From: Streptomyces capitiformicae
GTDB taxonomy: Bacteria > Actinomycetota > Actinomycetes > Streptomycetales > Streptomycetaceae
DNA length: 64,000 nucleotides
Direction of reading: 5' to 3'
Assembly (NCBI RefSeq): GCF_002214185.1
Contig: NZ_CP022161.1
Span: 5,587,486-5,651,485, forward strand
Made by a program: the position numbers and the translations under genes. This document shows, in pieces, positions 1-8,500 of this stretch (position 1 is its first letter; every line of letters begins with the position of its first letter). The notes below the pieces were generated by a model. The model ran no database searches. It was not told the DNA's origin and worked only from the letters and a program-made list of their open reading frames with translations.

Positions 1-2105
1 GCCAGCAGGACACGGTCGGGCCGGATCGGCAGATGGCGGTGGCGTACGCCGGTCGCGTGCCAGACCGCGTTGGCGATCGCCGCCGCTGCCCCCACGATGC
101 CGATCTCGCCGATGCCCCTGATGCCGATCGGGTCGTCCGGGTCGGGGTCGTCGATCCAGTCCGCCTCGACGGCGGGGACGTCGGCGTGCGCGGCGACGTG
201 GTAGCCGGCCAGGTCGGCGCCGTAGTGTCCGCCCGTGGCGCGGTCCCGTACCGCTTCCTCGTGCAGGGCCATGGAGATGCCCCAGGTCATGCCGCCGACG
301 AACTGGCTGCGCGCGGTGAGCGGATTGACGATCCGGCCCGCGGCGAAGATGCCGAGCATGCGGCGCACCCGCACCTCACCCGTGGCCGGGTCAACGGCGA
401 CCTCAGCGAACTGGGCGCCGTAGGAGTGTCGTTCCTTCTGAGCGAGGGCGCCGAGGGCCGCGGTGGTGTCCGAGCGGACGGTGATGCCCCCCGGTGGGAT
501 GTCCGCGCCGAGCGCGAGCCGTTCCCGCAGTTCGGCGGAGGCGAGGGTGACCGCCCATGACCAGGAGCGGGTGCCCATGGAGCCACCGGCGATCCCGGCC
601 ATGCCGAGGTCGCTGTCGCCCAGGCGCACTTGGACGCGGTCCGGGGCCGCTCCCAACGCGTCCGCGGCGATCAGGGTGATAGCGGTCCGTGCCCCGGTGC
701 CGATGTCCGACGCGTTGATCCGCACGGTGAAGCCGCCGTCCGCCTCGGCGGTCACGGACGCCGTGGAGGGCATGGCCCCGGACGGGAAGGAGGCCGCCGC
801 GGTACCGGTGCCGAGCAGCCAGCGGCCGTCGCGACGCACTCCGGGGCGCGGGTCACGGTTGGCCCACCCGAACCGGCGGGCTCCCTCCCGGAAGCAGGCG
901 AGGAGCCTGCGGGTGCTGAACGGCAGCCCCGACACCGGTCCCCGCTCGGGTTCGTTCCGTACGCGCAGCTCGATCGGGTCCAGGCCGCACTTCTCGGCGA
1001 GTTCGTCGAGCGCCGACTCCAGTGCGAACGACCCCGGCGCCTCACCCGGCGCGCGCATCCAGGTGGGGGTCGGCACGTCGAGCGGCACGACGTGGTTGGA
1101 GGTGTGGTGGGCGTCGGCGTCGTACAGCACCCGAGCCGGCGTCGCGCCGAGTTCGACGAAGTCGTGGACGGTCGAGGTGACGTTGAGGGAACGGTGTTGG
1201 AGGGCGCGCAGCCGACCGTCGGCGTCGGCGCCGAGCCTGACGCGCTGTGTGGTGGGGCTGCGGTAACCGGCGAGGGAGAACATCTGCCGGCGGGTCATGA
1301 CGACCCGGACCGGCCGCTCAAGGACGGTCGCTGCCATCACGGCGGCCACTTGGTGGGCCCGGGCTCCCTTGGAGCCGAAGCCGCCGCCGACGTGTTCGGA
1401 GCGCACCCACACCGAGGTCGCGTCGAGCGAGAACAGCCTGGCGAGTTCGCTCGCGACCCAGAGGGTGCTCTGGTTGGAGTCGACGACTTCGAGCCGGCCG
1501 CCGTCCCAGCGGGCGCTGGCGGCGTGCGGCTCCATCGGGTGGTGGTGCTCCTCCGGGGTGGTGTATTCGGCGTCCACGACGACGGCGGACGCGGCGAGTT
1601 CGGCCTCCAGGTCGCCCTTCTCCGCCACCGCGGGCATGTGTGAGTCCACCGGGTACGCGTCCGCATGCGAGCCGCGGAAGTCGACGTCGTGCGGCTGCCG
1701 TTCGTAGTGGACGACCAAAGCCTCGGCGGCTTCCCTGGCCTGCTCGGACGTCTCGGCGACGACCAGTGCCACCGGCCAGCCCAGGTGCGGCACCCGGTCG
1801 TGCTGGAAGAGGGCCACGGTCGGGTCGGGCCGGGAACCCATCAGGCCGACGTAGTCGCTGTCGACGCGCGGGGCGTTGCCGTGGTGCAGAACGGTGAGAA
1901 CACCCGGCATCCCGAGTACGCCGTCGGTCTCGACCGTACGGATCCGGCCGCGGGCCACGGTGGACAGCACCAGCCAGCCGTGGGCGAGTTCGGCGAAGGG
2001 GATCTCCCCCGCGTAGCGGGCCGCTCCGGTGACCTTGTCGCGGCCCTCCACCCGGGTGTGCGGGGCGCCTACGGACTTCTCGCGTGCCGTGGGGGCGGTG
2101 GTCAT
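1..2105 (-). CDS. Aldehyde/xanthine oxidoreductase molybdenum-binding subunit (PaoC-like), 3' end outside window
   Basis: Large catalytic subunit of a molybdenum-cofactor hydroxylase of the xanthine oxidase family, expected to oxidise an aldehyde or N-heterocycle. The ATG at 2105-2103 overlaps the stop of the upstream FAD-subunit gene (ATGA). About 701 residues are visible and the gene runs off the left edge. PaoC-type proteins are about 730 residues, so only some 30 are missing. The N-terminal a/b hammerhead domain is followed by the Mo-binding domains, with a GGGFGSKG stretch typical of Moco-binding loops. Near the C-terminus a GIGEIG motif carries the presumed catalytic Glu (about residue 667, bases 105-107). 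Together with the two genes before it, it forms a three-subunit enzyme. The substrate cannot be predicted. Confidence 0.9.
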   Translation of the reverse strand, partial: MTTAPTAREKSVGAPHTRVEGRDKVTGAARYAGEIPFAELAHGWLVLSTVARGRIRTVETDGVLGMPGVLTVLHHGNAPRVDSDYVGLMGSRPDPTVALFQHDRVPHLGWPVALVVAETSEQAREAAEALVVHYERQPHDVDFRGSHADAYPVDSHMPAVAEKGDLEAELAASAVVVDAEYTTPEEHHHPMEPHAASARWDGGRLEVVDSNQSTLWVASELARLFSLDATSVWVRSEHVGGGFGSKGARAHQVAAVMAATVLERPVRVVMTRRQMFSLAGYRSPTTQRVRLGADADGRLRALQHRSLNVTSTVHDFVELGATPARVLYDADAHHTSNHVVPLDVPTPTWMRAPGEAPGSFALESALDELAEKCGLDPIELRVRNEPERGPVSGLPFSTRRLLACFREGARRFGWANRDPRPGVRRDGRWLLGTGTAAASFPSGAMPSTASVTAEADGGFTVRINASDIGTGARTAITLIAADALGAAPDRVQVRLGDSDLGMAGIAGGSMGTRSWSWAVTLASAELRERLALGADIPPGGITVRSDTTAALGALAQKERHSYGAQFAEVAVDPATGEVRVRRMLGIFAAGRIVNPLTARSQFVGGMTWGISMALHEEAVRDRATGGHYGADLAGYHVAAHADVPAVEADWIDDPDPDDPIGIRGIGEIGIVGAAAAIANAVWHATGVRHRHLPIRPDRVLL

Positions 2106-3094
2106 CGAGTGACCTCCTCGGTGAGTTCGGACAGCACGGCCACCACGAGGTTGCGCATCAAGGTCACCTTGTAGACGTTGTGGGGCAGTGGCCGCGCGGC
2201 CGCCAACTCGGCGTCCGCGGCCGCGGCGAAGGATTCCGTGTCGGCCGGCGCCCCGGTCAGGACACGTTCGGCCGTACGGGCCCGCCAGGGCCGGGACGCG
2301 ACGGCCCCGAAGGCCAGGCGCACATCGTGTACGACGCCGTCCCGGACGTCGAGCGCGGCGGCGATCGAGCCGATGGCGAAGGCGTAGGAGGCGCGCTCGC
2401 GCACCTTGCGATAGCGGGAGCGGGCGGCCGTGGGCGTCGGCGGCAGGGTGACGGCGGTGATCAGCGCACCCGGCGGGAGCGCGGTCTCGCGGTGCGGGGT
2501 GTCACCCACCGGCAGATAGAAGTCCGTCAGCGCCGACTCGCCTGCACCGTCGGCAGTTTCGTACGAGACCACCGCGTCGAAGGCGGTCAGCGCCACCCCC
2601 ATGTCCGAGGGGTGGGTGGCCACGCAGTGCTCGGAGGCGCCCAGGACGGCGTGGTTGTGGTGCTCGCCCTCGATCGCGGGGCAACCGCTGCCGGGGACGC
2701 GTTTGTTGCAGGGCTTGGTCACGTCGGCGAAGTAGCCGCAACGGGTGCGCTGGAGCAGGTTCCCGCCGACGGTGGCCATGTTGCGCAGCTGACCGGAGGC
2801 TCCGGCCAGCACCGCCTGCGTCAACGCCGGGTAGCGGCGCCGGACTTCGGGGTGTGCGGCCAGGTCGCTGTTGGTGACCGTCGCGCCGATGCGCAGACCG
2901 CCGTCCTCGGTGGACTCGATCCGGTCGAGGGGTAACTCCCGTACGTCGACCAGTCTTCCGGGCCATTCGACGCCGGCCTTCATCAGGTCGACAAGGTTGG
3001 TGCCGCCGCCGAGGAACCGTGCCTGCGGGTCGGCGTCGAGCAGCGCGAGGGCGCCGGAGACGTCGTGCGCGCGCTGGTAGCCGAACTCCCTCAC
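2102..3094 (-). CDS. FAD-binding subunit of molybdenum hydroxylase, with extra Cys cluster motif (PaoB-like)
   Basis: Medium subunit that passes electrons from the Mo centre via iron-sulfur clusters to FAD. The GTG at 3094-3092 overlaps the stop of the 2Fe-2S gene (GTGA), giving 330 residues. The frame is open further upstream, but that part is only the shadow of the neighbouring gene. FAD-binding signatures FLGGGTN (N-terminal) and TVGGNLLQRTR (middle) are present. A four-Cys insertion follows directly (RTRCGYF, PCNKR, GSGCPA). In E. coli PaoB an insertion of this kind holds an additional [4Fe-4S] cluster, which ordinary xanthine dehydrogenases lack. One TTA codon (minus strand, 2935-2933) lies in the RELPLD stretch, so translation may depend on bldA tRNA. 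Confidence 0.92.
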   Translation of the reverse strand: MREFGYQRAHDVSGALALLDADPQARFLGGGTNLVDLMKAGVEWPGRLVDVRELPLDRIESTEDGGLRIGATVTNSDLAAHPEVRRRYPALTQAVLAGASGQLRNMATVGGNLLQRTRCGYFADVTKPCNKRVPGSGCPAIEGEHHNHAVLGASEHCVATHPSDMGVALTAFDAVVSYETADGAGESALTDFYLPVGDTPHRETALPPGALITAVTLPPTPTAARSRYRKVRERASYAFAIGSIAAALDVRDGVVHDVRLAFGAVASRPWRARTAERVLTGAPADTESFAAAADAELAAARPLPHNVYKVTLMRNLVVAVLSELTEEVTR

Positions 3095-3657
3095 GCCGCC
3101 ACCTCCTCGGCGCTCACCGCGGTGTCGGCAGCGGCACGGGCGACGGCCTGGACGATCTGCACGTAGGCGCCGCAGCGGCACAGGTTGCCGCTCATCCGCT
3201 CGCGGATCTCCTCCGCGCTCAGCGGTGGCGGTCCCGCCTCGGGCCGTACGTCCTCGGTGGCGGCGCTCGGCCAGCCCGCCGCGTGCTCCTCGATCACGGC
3301 GATCGCCGAACAGATCTGGCCCGGGGTGCAGTAGCCGCACTGGTAGCCGTCGAGGTCGAGGAACGCCTGCTGCACGGGATGCAGTCGGTCGCCGTCGGTG
3401 ACGCCCTCGATGGTGGTGATCTCACGCCCTTCGGCCGCCACCGCCAACTGCAGACAGGAAACGTTGCGGCGGCCGTCGACGAGGACCGTGCAGGCGCCGC
3501 ACTGCCCCTGGTCGCAGCCCTTCTTGGTGCCGGTCAGATCGAGCCGCTCACGCAGCGCGTCGAGCAGGGTGGTGCGGTGGTCGACGGACAGCGTGTGCTT
3601 CTCGCCGTTGACGGTCAAAGTGATGGCGCTGTACGTCGATGAGGGGACCGTGGACAT
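3091..3657 (-). CDS. 2Fe-2S subunit of molybdenum hydroxylase (PaoA-like)
   Basis: Small electron-transfer subunit, 188 residues. The start is ATG at 3657-3655, preceded by GAAAGAAGG about 6 bases upstream. The frame stays open to 4113, but that extension runs through the divergent promoter and looks non-coding. The plant-type ferredoxin domain has GCDQGQCGACTV and a later Cys (NVSC). The C-terminal helical domain has the second cluster signature (CGYCTPGQ and NLCRCGAY). E. coli PaoA carries a Tat signal, but I see no signal peptide here, so the complex is probably cytoplasmic. It is the first gene of a three-gene operon facing away from the TetR gene at 3947. Confidence 0.93.
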   Translation of the reverse strand: MSTVPSSTYSAITLTVNGEKHTLSVDHRTTLLDALRERLDLTGTKKGCDQGQCGACTVLVDGRRNVSCLQLAVAAEGREITTIEGVTDGDRLHPVQQAFLDLDGYQCGYCTPGQICSAIAVIEEHAAGWPSAATEDVRPEAGPPPLSAEEIRERMSGNLCRCGAYVQIVQAVARAAADTAVSAEEVAA

Positions 3658-3843
3658 GATCAGCCTTCTTTCGCGTATCCGGGGCACGTCCGGGGGACGA
3701 CTCCGGCAGGCGGACGAATCAGGAGCCATATCGGAAACGGAAGGGGCAGTGGCCAGTTGACGGCACGTCACACGACGACCGGCTTCGTTTCGCGAACATG
3801 CGGGGTGCGGGGTCGGGGGTACGAAGACCGGTCGTACCGCCGC

Positions 3844-3849
3844 TACTAT
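3844..3849 (+). promoter_or_regulatory. Candidate -10 element (TACTAT) of the tetR gene
   Basis: TACTAT lies 10 bases before the first palindrome, so a transcript starting about 7 bases later would begin at or inside the operator. I see no clear -35 hexamer. This is inference only. Confidence 0.3.
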
Positions 3850-3858
3850 GCACCAGAT

Positions 3859-3872
3859 CGGACAACTGTCCG
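3859..3872. promoter_or_regulatory. Palindromic operator 1 in the tetR / oxidoreductase divergent region
   Basis: CGGACAACTGTCCG has perfect 6-bp arms (CGGACA/TGTCCG). With the second palindrome at 3888-3901 it is the likely binding site of the TetR protein encoded at 3947, allowing autorepression and control of the divergent operon. The palindrome is seen; the protein that binds it is inferred. Confidence 0.65.
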
Positions 3873-3887
3873 CCGAGGAAAACTTAA

Positions 3888-3901
3888 CGGACAGTCGTCC
3901 G
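3888..3901. promoter_or_regulatory. Palindromic operator 2 in the tetR / oxidoreductase divergent region
   Basis: CGGACAGTCGTCCG has 5-bp arms (CGGAC/GTCCG) and shares CGGACA with operator 1. The centres are 29 bp apart, close to three helical turns, so two dimers could bind the same face of the DNA. Confidence 0.6.
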
Positions 3902-3946
3902 GTTGAACAAGGCCGGGTTTCGGCCACGACCCCGCGAGGAGGACCT

Positions 3947-4525
3947 GTGGGGAGGCAGAAGGACGCGCCTCTGCGCTCGGACGCCCAGCGCAATCGCGAG
4001 CGCATCCTGGAAGTCGCACTGGTCGAACTGACGCACTGCGCGGACGCCCCGCTGAGCCGGATCGCCCGGAAGGCGTGCGTCGGGCAGGGCACGATGTACC
4101 GGCACTTCCCCACCCGCGAAGCGCTTGTCCTGGAGGTCTACCGCTACGAGATGCAGCAGGTCGCCGACGCCGCGGCCGAGTTGCTCGGGACCCGGGAGCC
4201 GGATCGCGCCCTGCGCGAGTGGATGGACCGCCTCGTCCGGTTCGCCATGACCAAGGTGGGCCTCGCGGACGCCATCCGCCAGGCCACCAGCGGACCGGGA
4301 AGCCCGGCGAGGCCGGGCCACGCCCATGTGATCGCGGCCGCCGATCTCCTGCTCCGGGCGGGCGAGGAAGCCGGCACCATCCGCCCCGGCGTGAGTGGCG
4401 ACGACTTCTTTCTCGCCATCGCCGGCCTCTGGCAGATCGACCCCGCCGGCGACTGGCAAGCCACCGCCAACCGCCTCCTCGACCTGATCATGGACGGGCT
4501 GCGCGCGGGAGCACGGGGCAAGTGA
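3947..4525 (+). CDS. TetR/AcrR family transcriptional regulator
   Basis: One-component repressor, 192 residues from GTG 3947, chosen for the strong GAGGAGG just upstream. The frame is open from 3848, but that part covers the operators. The N-terminal helix-turn-helix is typical: RERILEVALVEL, then ISRIA-like spacing (LSRIARKACVGQGTMYRHF) and FPTREALVLEVY. The C-terminal ligand domain is short (about 125 residues) and of the type seen with TetR regulators of small oxidoreductases. Its divergent position and two palindromes suggest it represses the 3657-1 operon and itself. The inducer is unknown. Confidence 0.9.
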   Translation: MGRQKDAPLRSDAQRNRERILEVALVELTHCADAPLSRIARKACVGQGTMYRHFPTREALVLEVYRYEMQQVADAAAELLGTREPDRALREWMDRLVRFAMTKVGLADAIRQATSGPGSPARPGHAHVIAAADLLLRAGEEAGTIRPGVSGDDFFLAIAGLWQIDPAGDWQATANRLLDLIMDGLRAGARGK

Positions 4526-4555
4526 GCACCGCCCACCCAGACCGGAACCACTCGT

Positions 4556-4951
4556 GTGCCTTCAGGCAAGCGCGCCCGCACAAAGCGGCCAGGCCCCGTC
4601 AGTGCCTCATTCACGCGCAGCGGTGCGAGCGCCGGCAACCGCAACGGCGCGTGCACCACGGCGGCCGGCAAGTTCGGCTGGGAACTCATCAACGAGGACA
4701 GGAACCTGTACCGCACCTGGGGCAAGGTGCAGCTCACCAACCGCCCGGCCAACTGCACCAGCGATGTCACCGCGGGCGTCCTGCAACGCCCGGAGGCGGT
4801 GAGCGGTGGCAAGTGGAGGTTCTATGCCGCGGTCGCTCGCGGGGAGACCGGCTCATTCTGGCTTGACGACACAGGTGTCAGCAACGTCCGCTTCCGTATC
4901 TGCAACGTACGGAGCGGCGGCATCATCGACGGCTGCGGTCGCGTCCAGTAA
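4556..4951 (+). CDS. Hypothetical Cys-containing small protein, probably lacking its N-terminus
   Basis: Not recognised. The reading frame has coding-type third-position GC from about 4610 to the TAA at 4951. The protein (up to 131 residues) has spaced cysteines (NGACTT, ANCTSD, RICNV, DGCGRV) and is rich in Gly, Asn and Arg, as secreted Streptomyces proteins often are. There is no signal peptide: the first 20 residues are Lys/Arg-rich and there is no good ribosome-binding site before the candidate GTG. I think the original signal sequence was lost and this is a remnant, but a genuine small cytoplasmic protein cannot be excluded. Confidence 0.4.
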   Translation: MPSGKRARTKRPGPVSASFTRSGASAGNRNGACTTAAGKFGWELINEDRNLYRTWGKVQLTNRPANCTSDVTAGVLQRPEAVSGGKWRFYAAVARGETGSFWLDDTGVSNVRFRICNVRSGGIIDGCGRVQ

Positions 4952-5059
4952 CCGCATCCCTTCAGCAGCCGCACCCCCGTCCCTGCCTGATCGGCGACCT
5001 CATGACAGCCGGTCAGGCAGGGCCTGTCGCCGCCGGGCGGGAGCGGGATCCGCGCGGGC

Positions 5060-5429
5060 TCAGAACCGTGCCCCGAGGTCCGCGCCGTTGGCGGGACGCA
5101 GGAAGGCACCGCCGCCGAGCGACGCGTTCACGGTTGTAGCCGCTCATGGTGATCGGCTGGCTCGACGTGCCGCTCTTCAGCAGCTGGATGTTCGTGGTCG
5201 GCGCATAGCTCCCGCCCCGGATCAGGATCGTGTCCCCCGGCTGCGCGAGATCCACCGCCCGCTGGATCGTCCGCAACAGGGCGGACATCGTCCCTGAGTT
5301 GGCGTCGTCACCGTTGGTCGCCACGTACAGGCTGGTCGCGGCGTGCGCGGTGGTGCCGGCCAGGACGACGAGCCCGCCGGCCAGGACGCTCAACAGGGTC
5401 GCGCACACGGTGAATCGCTTTGACCGCAT
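5060..5429 (-). pseudogene. Secreted right-handed beta-helix (pectate-lyase-like) protein, internal deletion and frame change
   Basis: The ATG at 5429 begins a clear Sec signal peptide (MRSKR, a hydrophobic run, then AHAAT) and the N-terminal repeat of parallel beta-helix polysaccharide lyases (LYVATNGDDANSG, AVDLAQPGDTILIRGGSY, ITMSGYN). Around 5130 this similarity stops. In another frame the same DNA encodes a plausible family C-terminus (ASLGGGAFLRPANGADLG, then ARF and TGA at 5062-5060). About 100 N-terminal residues are thus joined to about 22 C-terminal residues, and the catalytic helix, normally several hundred residues, is missing. The original frame itself continues as Arg-rich nonsense to 5013. 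A non-functional remnant. Confidence 0.75.
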
Positions 5430-5533
5430 GGTTCACCTCCCGGGCGACCGGAGTCGGGGAAAGCGGGGTTCTTGTCCATGAACGGCGCCGTCGCCCCCGG
5501 GCGAGTTGCCCGGGGGGCGACGGCGACTCGGTG

Positions 5534-8500
5534 TCAGGACTTCTTGAGCTTGTATGCCTTCTTCACTGTCACTTCGAAGGTCGACGCCCGGTCGGAGCCC
5601 TTGACCCGCAGGCTGACATAACCGTGACCGTTGCGGTCGATGTGCTCGGCGGGCAGCGAGGCCACGGCCGGGTGCGGGATCAGCGCGCGGTTCTTCGCGA
5701 CCGGCACCCGCCGCCAGGTCGTACCGCCGTCGAAGGACGCTTCGACGGTCAGTGTGCGCAGCCTGCCGCGGGCCTGGTCTCCGGTCCGCTGGAGCGTAAA
5801 CGGGACGGCGACCGTGCGGCCGTCCCCGGCGCGCGACCACTCGTCGACCGGCGGCCGGAAGCGCACGCTGGTCAGGGGCAGCACGGCCGTCTCCCCCTCG
5901 CCGGCCGGGCCGGAGCGGAACGTCCAGACTCCTTCCACCTCGGTGCTCACGCTGTTCCACTGGCCGCGGTCGGCATGAGCCCTGAGCGTGTATGTGCCGG
6001 TGTCGGCCGGGACCTTCCAGGCGGCGAGCGCATGGTTCCTCGGGAACTCGTCGGCGCCGTCCCTGACCTTGGTGATCGTCTCGCCGTCCCGGCTGAGGGT
6101 GTAGTCGTACGTGGCGTAGTAGGCGTCGCTCGTGAACAGATGCCGCCTCTCGGAGTCACCACCCATCGGCAGGTCGACGGTGATGGTGTCACCGCCGCGC
6201 GTCAGCTGGCGGCCGTCGGCGGCGAGCACGGGGGCGCCCACCGGACGGTTCCAGTACTCGGTCCGGTGGCCGGGCCGGAAGACCTGGGGCTCGGTGAACA
6301 GCGCACGGTGCTCCAGCGCGTCCGCGGGGTCCGCGTTCTGCCAGCTCCAGCGCAGTTCCTGGGACCAGGCGACGTCCTTGGACGCGGTGAAGTACTCCGT
6401 GCGGGTGCTCGGCGAGGGCACGTTGATACGGCGTCCCGCGACCGGGATGCCCTTCAGGGTCGCGGTGGCCAGTTTCGACTTCAGCGGGAACTCCCGGTCG
6501 AAGCCACCGGTCTGCTCCGAGGCCACGTAACGGGCCTCGGTGCGGGCGAGTTCGGAGTCCCTGACGCGGCCGGTGAAGCCGGCCGGGACACGGCCCTCGC
6601 GGAGGGCGGCGAGGTGGTAGATCGGCCCGGTGACAGTGGGGTACGTGTAACCGTCGCCGGGGGCACCGTCGGGAACCTTGCCGAACTCGTACCCCTCGCC
6701 GAGGTCCTCACGGAAGTACGCCGTGTACCGGTCGCCCTCGGCGCGGGTCGTGGAGGGCACCGCCCAGTAGTCGGGCGCCAGATGCTTGAACTGCACGCTG
6801 GTGTGGACGCTCAGCGGTTTGTCGGCCCCTGCCGGTGCCGTCCGCTGCCGCTGGGCGACGCCGACCTGGCGGTAGACGTTCTCCACCTTGTCGTTGTCCA
6901 CCGTGTGCGCCAGCCTCTGGGCCGCCGTGCCGCCCAGCGTCAGCTCGGTCGCCTTGTCCACCCGGACCCGAGGCTCGCCGGCGAGGATGATGTCGCTGTC
7001 GAACCAGTACGAGTCGTCCTCTTGGCGGCCGATGAACGCGGAGATGCCGTACGTTCCCACGGGCGCCCGGACTGTGATCTTCGAGGCGACGGTGGCGAGG
7101 TTCGGGCTCTCGAACGGCTCCAGGGCGCGGTCCAGCGGCAGGAGGTCGATGATCGAGATGCCGTCGGCGTTCTCGCCCAGGTGGTCCCGGAGGTTGAGCG
7201 TGAGGTCGTAGCTCTCGGGTTCGAGGCTGAGGCCGACCGGGACGCGTACGGCCGCCGTGCCGTCGCCGCCCTCGGCGGTCAGCAGGGCGGACAGGGTGCC
7301 GCCGGAGCGGATGCCGGTGTCGCGGAACTCGACGGCCACCGAGGCCGTGCCGTGCGCGGGAACGGTCACCTCGTCCTGGGACAGACCGAGCAGGCCGGTG
7401 GGCAGGTTCCCCCGGGTGGAGGTGACGTCGAGGGCGAGGTCCAGGGTGATGTCCTCGTCCGAGGCGTTGGTGAACGCCACCTTGCGCCTGCTGTCGTCCG
7501 CGGAGCGGGGCCAGGTCAGACGGCCGAAGTCCAGGGTGGACACCGTGGCCGTGACCGGCTGGTCCACCGCCCGCTGGACGTCGACCATGCCGGAGCCCTG
7601 GTCGTACACCGTCTCATCGGCGCTGGGGTCGGCGCTGGAGACCAGGGCCTGGGCCACCTGGCGGGGTGTCCAGTCCGGGTGGGCCTGCATGACGAGGGCG
7701 GCGGCACCGGCGACCGCGGGTGACGCCATCGACGTACCGGACAGGCGGGTGTAGTGGTCGTCGACCGGGCCGTCGGGGCCTTCGGGGTCGACGTCGCCGA
7801 TGGAGGTGTCCTTGGCACGGGCCGCCGTCACAGCGACGCCGGGGGCCTTGATGTTGGGCTTGACGTGGTAGTCGCCGAAGAGCGGGCCTCGGCTGGAGAA
7901 GCTCGCGATGGCGTCGTCGCCGCCGGCCGCGCCCACGGCCAGCGCGCCCTCGGCCGCCGAGGGCGGCGAGACGGTGAAGGGGTCCGAGCCGCTGTTGCCG
8001 GCCGACACGACCGGGAGCACGCCCCGCTCCAGCAGGGCGTCGGTGGCAAGCGACCACGGGTCGGTACCGTCGCTCAACGCCCTTGATCCGAGGGACACGT
8101 TGACGATGTCGACGCCCTCGTCGGCCGCCCACTCCATGCCGTTGATGATGTGCGAGAGCGAGCCGAGCGGGCCGGACAGCACGCGTGCGCTGAGGATCTC
8201 GGCACCGGGGGCGACGCCCTCGTACTTGCCGTCGGACGCCGCGCCCGTACCGGCGATGATGCCCGCGACGTGGGTGCCGTGGCCGTCCACGTCACCCGTC
8301 TCGTCGTCCCAGGTGATGAAGTTCGCGGACTTCGAGACCCGGTCCTTCAGATCGGGGTGGGTCGCGCGCACACCGGTGTCGATGACGGCGACCCGAACGC
8401 CGGAGCCGTCAAGGCCGCGCCCCCTGACGCCCTTCGCGTTGATCTGCCCGACGAGGTCCGAGACCGCGACATCGCCCTCTGGGGTGGTCTCCGGTTCGTC

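Noticed and set aside
463..1266. Plus-strand frames opposite the molybdopterin subunit
   Set aside because: The minus-strand frame continues unbroken from ATG 2105 with conserved Mo-subunit motifs.
5420..7723. Long open plus-strand frame opposite the subtilase gene
   Set aside because: It is the GC-rich complementary shadow of a gene with a complete catalytic triad and signal peptide; the translation is rich in Gly, Arg and Val without domains.
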